In this document: positions 1 to 9,866 of the stretch, piece by piece
Layout of the letters: each line of letters opens with the position of its first letter
Position numbering within the stretch: position 1 is the stretch's first letter
Origin: Anderseniella sp963700885
Lineage (GTDB): Bacteria > Pseudomonadota > Alphaproteobacteria > Rhizobiales > Aestuariivirgaceae
Assembly (NCBI GenBank): GCA_963700885.1
Contig: CAVOZJ010000002.1
Coordinates: 372,001-436,000 of the forward strand
DNA: 64,000 nt
Direction of reading: 5' to 3'
Program-made: the position numbers and the translations under genes
The notes under the pieces: model-generated
The model's input: the letters and a program-made list of their open reading frames with translations, nothing else
Told to the model about the DNA's origin: nothing
Databases searched by the model: none

Positions 1-926
1 GCTGCCGAGCGACCATTGGTGATCTCGATACGCGATGCATCATTGCGCAGTTCAAGTGGCAGTTCGATTGTCACCGTGGCGCTCGTCTGTCCCGCGGTAA
101 AAACCAGTGGTGCTTCCGCCAGGGCGCGGCCACTGAGGGAACGGACAGTAACCTGTTGCGTTCTGGTATCGCTGCTGTCTGCTCTTTCGGCAGACAATTT
201 CAGTTTCGATGCCTGCAATTCGGGTTTGCGAACGGCGGAAGGAACCCTGGTCAGGTCAGGCAGCAATACCTCTATACGTGCAGTTCCCCCGCCCAGCGTC
301 CCAAGCAAAGTTGCAAACTGGCCATCATCGGCATTGGCAACGCCGTTGCTGAGCCACAGCACCCGCAGATTGGCGGTGTTGGCAAATGCAGCGGCAAGTT
401 CACCACCCAGCAGTGCGCGTTTGGCAGACAGCGCGCCGGGAGCCATTGCGGCAGCCGCCTTCTGCGTTGCCGCTGCATCGGCGAGATTCAGTTCGCGCAC
501 ATCCGAGGTGCCCGTGGTTCCTGTTATGGCGGTGGGCGCACCGGCGCGTTGTGCCTCGGTCAGCAGATCCCGGATCAGGTTCTGGCGGTCCTGCCAGTCA
601 GGCGCCGATGCCCAGTCGTCATCAGCAATAATCAACAAGGGGTCTGCTGATCTGTCACGAACGCCTGAGGCATTCAGCAATGGTCCGGCAACGCCAAGTA
701 TAATGGCCGCCGCCATGGCAAGACGCATCAACAATACCCACCAGGGAGTATGTTGTGGCTGTTCTTCAGGTGAGATCAGATCCAGCAAAAGCCGATAGGG
801 CGGAAACTTCACCTGTTGCGGTTTTGGGGGCGTGAAGCGCAACAGCCACCAGATGACCGGCAGCACCAAAAGACCTGCCAGAGCAAGAGGTGTCGTGAAA
901 ACCAGTCCTGTCAGCAATGCAGACAT
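1..926 (-). CDS. Aerotolerance-type (BatA N-terminal) membrane protein, partial
   Basis: The gene runs off the window at base 1, so only about 308 N-terminal residues are visible. It opens with a hydrophobic segment (residues about 5-27) ending in WWLLRFTPP, and a second membrane segment follows near residues 57-80 after a TPWW motif. This two-helix start is characteristic of the BatA/aerotolerance regulator N-terminal domain, and in alphaproteobacteria such proteins usually continue into a DUF4159 domain; that part is not visible. The ATG lies 3 bases after the stop of the DUF58 gene, so it is the third gene of a moxR-DUF58-batA unit. The family is linked to envelope stress, but the function here is inferred only. 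Confidence 0.75.
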   Translation of the reverse strand, partial: MSALLTGLVFTTPLALAGLLVLPVIWWLLRFTPPKPQQVKFPPYRLLLDLISPEEQPQHTPWWVLLMRLAMAAAIILGVAGPLLNASGVRDRSADPLLIIADDDWASAPDWQDRQNLIRDLLTEAQRAGAPTAITGTTGTSDVRELNLADAAATQKAAAAMAPGALSAKRALLGGELAAAFANTANLRVLWLSNGVANADDGQFATLLGTLGGGTARIEVLLPDLTRVPSAVRKPELQASKLKLSAERADSSDTRTQQVTVRSLSGRALAEAPLVFTAGQTSATVTIELPLELRNDASRIEITNGRSA

Positions 927-929
927 GCG

Positions 930-1859
930 TTAACCAGCCTTTACCAGCGCAGAAAGGCCTGTGCGTTGTGACAGTCGGGTATACAACGATACCAGCAGCG
1001 GGTGCGGTGACTGGTCCGTATGATGGACGATAAATGTCCATCCCAGTTGCCGAGCAAGCTGCCTTAGCCCCTCGCGGTGCCTGGCAAGTGCGGCGATATA
1101 GTCCTGTTTCAGTGTTTCTGCACGTCCCGCCACCAGCTTGGCGCCCGTGGGGATTTCGATGAATTCGGTGCGGCCATGATAGGGCAGGGATTCTTCAGCA
1201 GGGTCAGTGACCTGGACAATATGGCCGTGCAGACCGGCGTCTGCGATGTCGCCGAGCCTGGTGCGCAACTGATCCAGCGGATCCAGAAAATCACCGATCA
1301 GGACACAGCTTGCATGGCGTGGCAAAGGCACTTCCGGTGGCAACGATTGAAGCAGTGTTTCACTGTCTGCTTCGCCTGAATACCATGCTGCCATGCGCCG
1401 CAACACAAGGCGGGTATGATCTGGTGCCTGTGGCCAGCCCAGCACACCGACGCGTTCTCCGGCGCGCACGGCAAGTGTCGCCACTGTCAGCGCCAGAACA
1501 GTTGCTCGCTCGCGTTTGGTTGTACTGGACAGATCTGACTTGAAATCCATGCCAGCCGTCTGGCTTGCCCAGACAAATACAGTGTTTGTCGCTGCCCATT
1601 CGCTTTCGCGGATCAGTGTTTTTCCGGCGCGGGCGGTTTTACGCCAGTCGATTCGCGAAACGGAATCGCCTGGCGAATAAGGCCGGTATTGCCAGAAATC
1701 CGAGCCGGGTCCGGTTCTCCTGCGGCCGTGTGCGCCATGTACAATTGCGTTGGCGATGCGCTCTGCCTGGATCAACAATGGTGGATAGGCACTGGCCAAC
1801 CGGTCAGCAGACCCGCGAAGTCCAGCGGCATTGGGAGTAGGGGAGGTCATCCTGGCCAA
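930..1859 (-). CDS. DUF58 domain-containing protein
   Basis: This 309-residue soluble protein carries the DUF58 signature near residues 50-90: YRPYSPGDSVSRIDWRKTAR followed by KTLIRESEW. DUF58 proteins have a von Willebrand factor A-like fold and nearly always sit beside a MoxR AAA ATPase, which is thought to act on them as a metal-insertion or remodelling chaperone. Here it lies 12 bases after moxR and 3 bases before the membrane protein gene. The start is ambiguous: a TTG at 1859 has an AGGAAG ribosome site 7 bases upstream, while an ATG at 1850 lacks good spacing. The partner substrate is unknown. Confidence 0.9.
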   Translation of the reverse strand: MARMTSPTPNAAGLRGSADRLASAYPPLLIQAERIANAIVHGAHGRRRTGPGSDFWQYRPYSPGDSVSRIDWRKTARAGKTLIRESEWAATNTVFVWASQTAGMDFKSDLSSTTKRERATVLALTVATLAVRAGERVGVLGWPQAPDHTRLVLRRMAAWYSGEADSETLLQSLPPEVPLPRHASCVLIGDFLDPLDQLRTRLGDIADAGLHGHIVQVTDPAEESLPYHGRTEFIEIPTGAKLVAGRAETLKQDYIAALARHREGLRQLARQLGWTFIVHHTDQSPHPLLVSLYTRLSQRTGLSALVKAG

Positions 1860-1871
1860 ATCGTAACTTCC

Positions 1872-2873
1872 TTAAGACCTGATCGGATCAGTGAGCCTGG
1901 TGATCACGTCATCAATTGTTACACCGTCTGCGCGTGCGGAAAACGTGATTGCCATGCGATGGCGCAACACAGGCGCCGCCAGCGCCACTACATCATCAAG
2001 CGAAGGTGACAACCTGCCATCCAGCAATGCTCTCGCCCGTACTCCCAGCATCAGGGATTGGCTGGCGCGTGGGCCCGGCCCCCACGAAATAGTCTCATTG
2101 GCATAGTCTGAACCATCCGGGCCTGGCCGGGCCGAGCGAACCAGAGCAAGGATTGCATCGGCGACTTTCTCGCCCACGGGGATGGTTCGGGTCAGCCGTT
2201 GCGCACGCATCAGATCCTCGCGTGAAAACACATTTGCCACTGCTGCCTCGTCATTTCCTGTGGTGGCAAACAACATGCGCCGTTCCGATTCCAGATCCGG
2301 ATATGGTACGTTGATTTCCAGAAGGAAACGGTCAAGCTGCGCCTCCGGCAATGGATAGGTACCTTCCTGTTCGATCGGGTTTTGGGTTGCCAGAACATGA
2401 AACGGTGACGGCAGATCGTAACTTTGCCCGCCAATGGTAACGAAGTGTTCCTGCATGGCCTGCAACAATGCGGACTGGGTGCGTGGACTGGCGCGGTTGA
2501 TTTCGTCCGCCATCAGCAGCTGGCAGAATACGGGTCCCTTGACAAAGCGAAACTGGTGGCGACCGGTGTCACCTTCGTCGAGCACTTCAGAACCAAGAAT
2601 ATCGGCGGGCATCAGGTCAGGTGTAAACTGGATGCGTTTTTCGTCCAGTCCCAACACTGTGCCCAGCGTAATGGCCAATTTGGTTTTTGCGAGACCTGGT
2701 GCTCCCACCAACAGGGCATGACCACCTCCAAGGATCGCTATCATCGCCTGGCGAATTACTTCATCCTGCCCGAAAATGACGGTTTTTATGGAGTTTAGAG
2801 CTTCATTAAGCCGTTCGGCGGTGATTTCCAGATCGTCGAGGATTTTAGCATCAGCGTTTGCAACATTGCTCAT
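1872..2873 (-). CDS. MoxR-family AAA+ ATPase
   Basis: This 333-residue protein has the MoxR layout. Walker A is GAPGLAKTKLA near residues 57-67, Walker B is LLMADEINRASP near residues 120-131, and sensor 1 is the ATQNP segment near residue 163; a C-terminal helical lid follows. MoxR ATPases act as chaperones for maturation of specific proteins, often with DUF58 and VWA-domain partners, and such partners are encoded directly downstream. It is the first gene of the minus-strand unit. The 179-base gap to the divergent DUF1285 gene should contain both promoters, though I see no strong hexamer pair there. Confidence 0.92.
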   Translation of the reverse strand: MSNVANADAKILDDLEITAERLNEALNSIKTVIFGQDEVIRQAMIAILGGGHALLVGAPGLAKTKLAITLGTVLGLDEKRIQFTPDLMPADILGSEVLDEGDTGRHQFRFVKGPVFCQLLMADEINRASPRTQSALLQAMQEHFVTIGGQSYDLPSPFHVLATQNPIEQEGTYPLPEAQLDRFLLEINVPYPDLESERRMLFATTGNDEAAVANVFSREDLMRAQRLTRTIPVGEKVADAILALVRSARPGPDGSDYANETISWGPGPRASQSLMLGVRARALLDGRLSPSLDDVVALAAPVLRHRMAITFSARADGVTIDDVITRLTDPIRS

Positions 2874-3052
2874 CAGAATTCGGGACCTTGCGTTTTTAAA
2901 AGCTAACCGGAATCGCTATCAAGTTTTTACCATACGACAATAACAGTGGCCGCAACATGGTTGTTAGAGCAAGTTACCATGATGTAACGATGGCGCTTCC
3001 CTGCTGTGCAGTTTCATGGTTCACAATGTCGTTAGCACTTTGAGATGGTGAC

Positions 3053-3652
3053 GTGATCGAAATTATGACCGATATGCATATCATACGTGGCCTTGAAGCC
3101 ATTCCGGCTTCCGACATGCCGAAGCGTGTTCCGGCACCGGTGGACAGCTGGCATCCGGAATACTGCGCACCGATAGATATCGAAATTGATGTGGACGGCA
3201 ACTGGTTTCACGAGGGTTCGCCTGTCCGCCGGGCGGGTCTCGTTGCCTTGTTTGCATCGATCCTGAGACGTGAACCAGACGGCAGCTATGCGCTTGTTAC
3301 GCCGGTCGAAAAGCGCACTATCAAGGTCGCAGATGTGCCGTTTGTAGCGGTGGATATTGTGGTCACCGGAACCGGAAGGACGCAAACCGTTACACTGACC
3401 ACCAATACCGGCGATATCATCACAGTCGCGAAAGATCACCCAATGCGGTTTGCCGAGGGTACGGCGGCTGACGGTATTGCATTGCCCTATACGACTGTCA
3501 GGGGCGGCCTCGAGGCAAGGGCCGCACGCGCCGTCTTTCAGGATCTGGTCGCGGCCGGTTGCGTGGTAGAATACAACGGAGACAACTGGTTTGGTATTTG
3601 GTCTTCGGGATGTTTCTGGCCGATGATGCAGGCCGATGAGGCTGGCGTGTAG
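3053..3652 (+). CDS. DUF1285 domain-containing protein
   Basis: A 199-residue soluble protein with the DUF1285 pattern: a CAPIDIEIDVDGNWFHEGSPV segment near residues 42-62 is followed by alternating strands with VEKRTIKVADVPFVA. The biochemical role of the family is not established. In alphaproteobacteria it is usually the first gene of a unit with a CoA-type nudix hydrolase and the CCA-adding enzyme, exactly as here, where the nudix gene starts 5 bases after its stop. Initiation could be the GTG at 3053 or an ATG at 3065; neither has a strong ribosome site. Confidence 0.85.
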   Translation: MIEIMTDMHIIRGLEAIPASDMPKRVPAPVDSWHPEYCAPIDIEIDVDGNWFHEGSPVRRAGLVALFASILRREPDGSYALVTPVEKRTIKVADVPFVAVDIVVTGTGRTQTVTLTTNTGDIITVAKDHPMRFAEGTAADGIALPYTTVRGGLEARAARAVFQDLVAAGCVVEYNGDNWFGIWSSGCFWPMMQADEAGV

Positions 3653-3657
3653 CTTGT

Positions 3658-4302
3658 ATGACTGTTTACTCGCAGAACTGGTTTCGCAAGCATGCTGCGC
3701 CGCGGCTTCATAGCCATGTGCCAATTGAGGCAGTTGACACCAGGTTGCCAGCATTGCGGTCTGACGAGGACCTGAGTGACGCGATCAAATTGAAAACAAT
3801 GGAGAAAACCTGCGCCGCTGCGGTTCTGGTCGGTTTGCTGGAACGGGATGGCGAACTGCATGTGCTGCTGACGCAACGGTCTGACGAATTGCCGACGCAT
3901 GCAGGCCAAATCGCATTTCCGGGTGGCAAGATCGATGCGGGAGATGCCGGACCTGTAGAATGTGCGCTGCGCGAAACATTCGAGGAAACCGGGGTTGCAG
4001 CAGAATTTGTAGAGCTGAGCGGGTTTCTTGATGTTTACCAGACAGGAACCGGGTTTCGCATAGTTCCAGTTGTCGGGTTGTTGAGACCGGGTTTTGCCCT
4101 GGTGCCGGAACCCGGAGAAGTTACCGAGATATTTGATATTCCCCTGGCGCATTTCATGGAGCCGGCCAATCATTTTCGCCATTCTCGGGTGTGGCAGGGC
4201 CGCGAGCGGCAGTACTACGCCATGCCCTATGGCGAGCGTTATGTCTGGGGTGCAACAGCGGGCATGCTGCGCAACCTGCATGACAGGGTGAACAGGTCAT
4301 GA
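3658..4302 (+). CDS. CoA pyrophosphatase (NudL-type nudix hydrolase)
   Basis: This 214-residue protein contains the CoA-specific form of the nudix motif. The UPF0035-like lead LPTHAGQIAFPGGKIDAGD (near residues 78-96) is followed by ALRETFEETGV, which supplies the metal-binding glutamates. Enzymes of this group hydrolyse CoA and acyl-CoA to 3',5'-ADP and (acyl) phosphopantetheine. The gene sits 5 bases after the DUF1285 gene and overlaps the start of cca by 4 bases (ATGA), which points to translational coupling. A role in CoA turnover is family knowledge; the specific substrate was not deducible. Confidence 0.88.
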   Translation: MTVYSQNWFRKHAAPRLHSHVPIEAVDTRLPALRSDEDLSDAIKLKTMEKTCAAAVLVGLLERDGELHVLLTQRSDELPTHAGQIAFPGGKIDAGDAGPVECALRETFEETGVAAEFVELSGFLDVYQTGTGFRIVPVVGLLRPGFALVPEPGEVTEIFDIPLAHFMEPANHFRHSRVWQGRERQYYAMPYGERYVWGATAGMLRNLHDRVNRS

Positions 4303-5522
4303 AGCTGCCATCGTTGTCTGGGCATGAAATCCTTGAAACGGCCGGTTTGCGCGCAGTTTTCGACGCAATTTCCAGTTCTGGCGGAGAGGCTCGCATGGTT
4401 GGCGGGTGCGTTCGCAATGCTCTGCTGGGAGAGGCTGTTCACGATATCGATCTGGCGACGAACCTGACACCAGCACAGGTTGCGAAGGCTGCCAGTGACG
4501 CTGGATTAAAGTCCGTTGCGACCGGTATCGAACATGGCACTGTTACAATTGTCAGCGACGGAACCGGATTCCAGGTTACGACATTGCGTCATGACGTTGA
4601 AACCGATGGCCGCAAGGCCAGAGTGAAATACACCGATGACTGGTCTGCTGATGCAGCCCGGCGTGATTTTACACTGAACGCGCTGTATTGTTCAGGTAGT
4701 GGTGTGGTCCTGGACCCACTCGGTGGATTTGCTGACCTGGAAACCAGGACGATCCGTTTTGTCGGAGACCCAGTTGCTCGCATTCGCGAGGATTTTCTGC
4801 GAATTTTGCGGTTTTTCCGTTTCCTTTCACAGTATGGAGCTGGAAAAGTTGATGCTGCCGGGCTCGCCGCCTGCGCGCGGCTCAAGGATGGATTGCAGCA
4901 ACTCTCCAGGGAAAGAATCGGACAGGAGTTTTGTAAACTGCTCGACGGTGCGCGGGCATCTGAAGTTGCAGCATTGATGAATGAGGCCGGCGTCAGCCAA
5001 ACCCTGTTCGAGCTCGATTTGAGCGACAAGTTGCTGGCTTCAGTCAAGGCGCGGGCCGAGACGCTGGGAGTTGATGCTGATTACACCACGTTGCTGACTG
5101 CCGCGCTGCCGCTATCAGCAGACAAACTGACATCGCTGCTGAGATTGTCCAACAATCAGACCCGCAGGTTGAATGAATTACAATCGGCGACGGCTCCATC
5201 GCCTGCGTTGCGTGACATTGAACGCAAGGTGGTACTGTATCGAATGGGGGCGGAGACATGGTCACGTGCGGTGCTTCTGGCCTGGTCCAGTCTCGGTTTT
5301 GGTGACGATGAGGAATGGATGCGCCTCTTCAAATTGCCCGATGTGTGGCAACTGCCGGTTTTTCCGCTGACAGGCAGCGATGTTCTGGCGGCCGGTGTAG
5401 AACCAGGCCCGCAAGTCGGCAAGACACTCAGGATGCTTGAAGACTGGTGGATGGCGGATGGTTTCAAGGCAGATCGTGATCAACTGCTGGCAAGGATATC
5501 CGGTCAGCACCGCTGTTGCTGA
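4299..5522 (+). CDS. cca: CCA tRNA nucleotidyltransferase / poly(A) polymerase family
   Basis: This 407-residue protein belongs to the class II nucleotidyltransferase superfamily. It has the GGCVRNALLG loop (near residues 31-40), the catalytic carboxylates in VHDIDLATNL (near residues 43-52), an RRDFTLNALY segment and RFVGDP...RIREDFLRILRFFRF. These are the hallmarks of enzymes that add CCA to tRNA 3' ends. The length matches alphaproteobacterial homologues. The ATG overlaps the nudix stop codon. The last gene of the unit; the 278 bases that follow hold no gene I can support. Confidence 0.92.
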   Translation: MKLPSLSGHEILETAGLRAVFDAISSSGGEARMVGGCVRNALLGEAVHDIDLATNLTPAQVAKAASDAGLKSVATGIEHGTVTIVSDGTGFQVTTLRHDVETDGRKARVKYTDDWSADAARRDFTLNALYCSGSGVVLDPLGGFADLETRTIRFVGDPVARIREDFLRILRFFRFLSQYGAGKVDAAGLAACARLKDGLQQLSRERIGQEFCKLLDGARASEVAALMNEAGVSQTLFELDLSDKLLASVKARAETLGVDADYTTLLTAALPLSADKLTSLLRLSNNQTRRLNELQSATAPSPALRDIERKVVLYRMGAETWSRAVLLAWSSLGFGDDEEWMRLFKLPDVWQLPVFPLTGSDVLAAGVEPGPQVGKTLRMLEDWWMADGFKADRDQLLARISGQHRCC

Positions 5523-5800
5523 TGAAGAGAATGGGGATGCACTGTGCGAAACGTGATTGAAATCGTTTGAAAGCAATCGCTGTCTGCCCCTTGAAAGTAT
5601 TCTGAAAGACATTCAGATCGCGTCCAGGGTGAAGAGTAAACGTATCGCTTCCTGCGAACCCATGTTGCTTGTCTGTACAGGGACAATCTATCCCTTGCGT
5701 CAGACATCACTGCCATGCAGTATTTGCCCAGTGATCAGACGCGCGAAATTGTGCGTTATATGATGCAGGTTCAAGACTACAATCAAGCAGGCAATCAAAT

Positions 5801-8141
5801 ATGCAGAAATTTGCGGTCGGGCAAGCTGTCCGTCGCGTGGAAGATGAACGTTTTCTCAAGGGTGAAGGTCGCTACGTCGACGACATCGTCCTGGAAAACA
5901 TGGTGCACGCAGCCTTTGTACGCTCGCCATTTGCACACGCGAAAATTGGCAAAATAGATACCTCCGTTGCGGCTGAAATGCCTGGAGTGATCAAGATACT
6001 GACCTGCAGGGACGTCATGAAGGCAGGAACTCGGAGCGTTTCCGACACTGACTGCAGTAGACGGAGTTGACGACGACGGCATTGCTGTGCCGCAACGCTT
6101 TGCCCTGACCGGCGATGTCGCGCGGTTTGTGGGCGATCCCGTCGCCATGGTGATTGCCGAGACACGGACCCAGGCCTTGACGGCGGCCGAAGGGGTGATG
6201 GTTGACTATAAAGACAAGCCGGCTGTGGTTGACCTGGCATCCGTGCTCGACAGGAAAACCAGGCTGATCCATGCCTCGCTGAAATCAAACAGGGCCTATC
6301 ATTTCCACAAGGGCGACAGGGCAGGAACCGACAGGGCATTCGCCTCGGCAAACCATATCACCCGGCTCACATTCATCAACAACCGGGTTGCGCCGTCGGC
6401 AGTCGAACCACGTGGCTGCATCGGAGATTATGACAAGGCAAATGATCAACTGGTGCTTCATGTGTCGGGTCAGGCGGTGCACGGGCAAAAGAGCCAGATG
6501 GCTGATGCAATTTTCAAAGTGCCGCCGGAAAAAATCCGTGTCGTAATGCCGGATGTCGGCGGCGGCTTCGGAGCGAAAAACTTTGTCTACCCTGAAAACG
6601 TAATGGTCATGCTGGCGGCCAAACTGGTTGGAAGGCCGGTCAAATGGGTTGCCCAGCGCTCAGAGAATTTTCTGTCGGAAATCCATGGACGCGATCACCT
6701 GACTACTGCGGAACTGGCGCTGGATGGAGACGGTAATTTTATTGCCTTGAAAGTTGACACTCGCGCCAATATGGGGGCCTACCTGTCATCATATGCAACC
6801 ATTATTCCAACGTCGGCAAGTTGGGTCTCAATGGGCGGCAATTATCGTGTTCCTCTGGTTTCCATGTCGGTTGATGCGGTTTTTACCAACACAGTGCCGG
6901 TTGATGCCTATCGTGGCGCGGGCAGACCGGAAGCAGCCTACCTGATCGAGCGATTGGTTGATCTTGCTGCTTTCGAGACCGGGCGGGATCCGATCCAGCT
7001 TCGCCGGCAGAACTTCATCAGGAAGTACCCGCACACAACAGCATTGGGTATGGTGATAGACTGCGCGGATTTTGAAGGCACACTGAGCAAGGCATTGACA
7101 GCTCATGACGCAGATGGCTTTGCAAGACGCCGCAAAGCATCCGGGCGCAGGAACAAATTTCGGGGTCTCGGAGTGTCCAGCTATCTGGAAGTTACACTGG
7201 GAATTCCATCGGATTTTGCCGAAATAAGATTTGAAGACGATGGTTCCGTTTCCCTGATGACCGGCGGCCAGTCGGCCGGTCAGGGACATGAGACAACCTT
7301 CAAGCAGATCATCAGTTCTGAGCTCGGCATTGCGCCGGCCAAGGTACGCTACATCACCGGTGATACGGATGTCATCAAGGCCGGGGGCGGGCATGGCGGA
7401 TCGCGGTCGCTGATGGTCGTAGGCTCAGCCGTGCTGACGACCTCCCATGAAGTTGTGAGCAAGGGAAAACTCGCTGCCGCGCATATACTTGAGGCGCCTG
7501 CAAATGACATTGAGTTCAAGTCGGGCCAGTTCTCCATTATCGGAACTGATCGCGTCATTGGCGTCCTCGAGCTTGCTGCCAGGCTGCGAGCCATTGCCGG
7601 CAACCTGCCTGACGGAATTCCCGGAACGCTGTCATCCACCAGGACCTGGGAGCGCAAGCAGTTTTCCTACCCCAATGGGGTACATATTTGTGAAGTTGAG
7701 GTCGATCCGGATACAGGTATGACGGAAATAACCGGCTACACGGTGGTTGACGATTTTGGTCGAATTATCAACCCGCTGATTGCTGGAGGGCAGGTGTTGG
7801 GAGGCGCGGTACAGGGCATTGGACAGGCACTGCTGGAAGGTGTCAGCTATGACGAGACGGGCCAGCTACTGACCGGTTCCTTCATGGACTACTGCATGCC
7901 GAGAGCTCAGGATTTACCGCCAATTGGCGTTCAATTCAATCAGGATGCCCCGACAAAATCCAATCCGCTTGGTGTCAAGGGGGCAGGTGAGGCTGGTGCA
8001 ACTGGTGCTCCGCCTGCGGTTGTCAATGCAGTGATGGATGCGCTCAAACCGCTGGGAATTGGTCATATTGATATGCCGCTGGTGCCATTGAAGGTATGGC
8101 AGGCAATAACAGCGGCCAGGATTGGATTACGGGCGCAATGA
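5801..8141 (+). pseudogene. CoxL-like (form II) molybdenum hydroxylase large subunit, frameshifted
   Basis: The first part (5801-6070) encodes the N-terminal a/b hammerhead start with GQAVRRVEDERFLKGEGRYV. The remainder continues in another frame from about 6027 to 8141 and covers the molybdopterin-binding region. Removing one G from the GG at 6026-6027 joins the reading as DVMKA-ELGAFPTLTAVDG, which fits the family. The active-site motif is AYRGAGR (near 6907-6927), the form II type, not the AYxCSFR motif of true CO dehydrogenase, so CO oxidation is not implied. Medium and small (FAD, 2Fe-2S) subunit genes normally adjacent are missing. It is either a decaying orphan or a base-call error. 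Confidence 0.85.
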
Positions 8142-8294
8142 CAAACATGATCTGCACTCGTTTGGTGTTAAGCAGGCATGAAGACTGTTGTCATACTATC
8201 AGCGCCCATGGTCTAGACAGCCGCTTGCAGTTTAATGTGGACCGGTAGGCTTGGGTTTGAACCAGATCAACGCAGTTTAAGGTCAGTTCGTGCG

Positions 8295-9002
8295 ATGACA
8301 TTTCATTCGATTGCAGACACGGTACATCAACATGAGGCCGATGATTCAGATTCTGCTGATCTGTCTTTTGCGGTGGCTGGCCAGTTCATGCAGCAACTGG
8401 CGGTGACGCTCAGGCCAGGTCGCAGAATGGTTTGCTGGGCCAGTTCGGTAATTGCACACGACAACGGTGTCATACTTGAAGACGCCGGCAACAAGGCACT
8501 GGTCATCGCGTGCAATGTGGGTGACTCCGACGCGCGGGTTGTTCAGTCGTCCGGCGGGTCGGTCGGAGCATTTGATCTGAAGCAATTGGCTGGTCGTATT
8601 CTGCTGCCGCAGGAGGGTTTTCTTGCAGTGGGCCCGGGTGTCAGGCTCAGACCGTACAGTCAGATCAAGTCACTGAAATCTGCTGAAAGACCTGACGGAC
8701 TTGTATTGCTGCAGGCAGATGGCGAGGGCTGGGTCTTCATAGCTGCGTCCAGCGAGGTTACTCATCTGAAGCTCGGGATTGGAGAAATTCTGGCAGTGAG
8801 AGGCAGCGCCATTGCCGCATTGGGCGCGACTGTGGTGATTGAGCGAGCGTCTGAAGAGCATGGCGTTGCAGCGGATAACAAACTGAACGTTGCAATATTA
8901 CGGGGACCGGGCAATGTCTGGCTGCAACAATCGCCAGCGGCAGCAATTGCGGCAGAGCCTGGCGCGAAACCGAAGTCACCGATCGTGATCAGTTTCAATT
9001 GA
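8295..9002 (+). CDS. AIM24 family protein
   Basis: A soluble protein of about 235 residues whose alternating glycine/hydrophobic strands and C-terminal ILRGPGNVWLQQSP motif match the AIM24 (TIGR00266-like) family. In yeast AIM24 is a mitochondrial inner membrane organisation factor, while the bacterial role is unknown. The predicted domain covers most of the chain, from FAVAGQFMQQL to the C terminus. The start is uncertain: ATG at 8235 would add 20 residues, and I favour 8295 because the family similarity begins shortly afterwards. No obvious operon partner; the SDR gene begins about 90 bases downstream. Confidence 0.65.
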   Translation: MTFHSIADTVHQHEADDSDSADLSFAVAGQFMQQLAVTLRPGRRMVCWASSVIAHDNGVILEDAGNKALVIACNVGDSDARVVQSSGGSVGAFDLKQLAGRILLPQEGFLAVGPGVRLRPYSQIKSLKSAERPDGLVLLQADGEGWVFIAASSEVTHLKLGIGEILAVRGSAIAALGATVVIERASEEHGVAADNKLNVAILRGPGNVWLQQSPAAAIAAEPGAKPKSPIVISFN

Positions 9003-9089
9003 TGTCAATGTATGCTGGTGGCTATCAGTTCGGGTCTGCGCAGCGTCGATGTTGTCGCGCCGGGTCTGCGATTTTGGTACAGTCGACAA

Positions 9090-9866
9090 ATGGATGAAAC
9101 AATGACCGGAACAGTCCTGATAACCGGTGCTGCGCGACGCATTGGCCGGCATCTGGCGCTGGCCCTTGCCAAGAAGGGCTGGGCGGTGGCAGTGCACTAC
9201 AACGCCTCGCACGACGATGCCATGGACGTTGTCTCGGAGATCGTTTCGGGAGGTGGACGGGCTGTTGCCGTCCAGGGCGATCTTTCGGCAAATGACGTTC
9301 CAGAAAAAATCGTCACCCGGTCGGTTGAGGCACTGGGGCCGCTGACCTGCCTGGTCAACAATGCTTCGAGGTTTGAGCCGGACGAAGTTGGGACGTTTAC
9401 CCCGGAAAGCTGGAACCTGCATCTGGATACGAACCTGCGGGCACCGGTATTTCTGGCGCAGGCTTTCGCCAGGCAGTTTCCGGACAACGTACAAGGCAAC
9501 ATCATCAACATCATTGATCAATGCGTACTGAAATTGAATCCAACCTATTTCTCCTATACCGCATCAAAATCGGCACTATGGACAGTAACCCGCACACTGG
9601 CGCAGTCTCTGGCGCCGCACATCAGGGTAAATGCCATTGGGCCGGGGCCCGCGCTGCCCCACAAACGCATGGAAGAAGGTGATTTTGCCGCGCGTTCGGA
9701 ATTGACTCTGCTGCAACGCGGGACGTCGCCGGAAGAAATTTCGTCGGCAGTGTCATTTGTTTTGTCGGCGCCGGCATTGACCGGACAGATGATCGTGCTT
9801 GATGGTGGCCAGCACCTTGTCTGGCAAACGCCGGATATCACAGATGCAGACGAGCAGGTGAGATGA
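9090..9866 (+). CDS. SDR oxidoreductase, pteridine-reductase/FolM-like
   Basis: A classical short-chain dehydrogenase of about 258 residues. The cofactor loop is TGAARRIG near the N terminus, with arginine in the TGxxxRxG form seen in pteridine reductases. NNAS lies in the middle, and the catalytic motif is YTASK followed by APHIRVNAIGPGPALP. The stop overlaps folB by 4 bases. That coupling suggests reduction of dihydrobiopterin, dihydromonapterin or dihydrofolate, which is inference from context and from the TGxxxRxG variant. ATG at 9102 is an equally good start; the extension back to 9012 lacks support. Confidence 0.82.
   Translation: MDETMTGTVLITGAARRIGRHLALALAKKGWAVAVHYNASHDDAMDVVSEIVSGGGRAVAVQGDLSANDVPEKIVTRSVEALGPLTCLVNNASRFEPDEVGTFTPESWNLHLDTNLRAPVFLAQAFARQFPDNVQGNIINIIDQCVLKLNPTYFSYTASKSALWTVTRTLAQSLAPHIRVNAIGPGPALPHKRMEEGDFAARSELTLLQRGTSPEEISSAVSFVLSAPALTGQMIVLDGGQHLVWQTPDITDADEQVR

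Noticed and set aside
5523..5800. Possible tRNA or riboswitch between cca and the CoxL-like gene
   Set aside because: No cloverleaf, T-loop consensus or recognised riboswitch core could be traced.
5801..8141. True aerobic carbon monoxide dehydrogenase
   Set aside because: The active-site motif is the form II AYRGAGR rather than the form I motif, and no partner subunits are adjacent.
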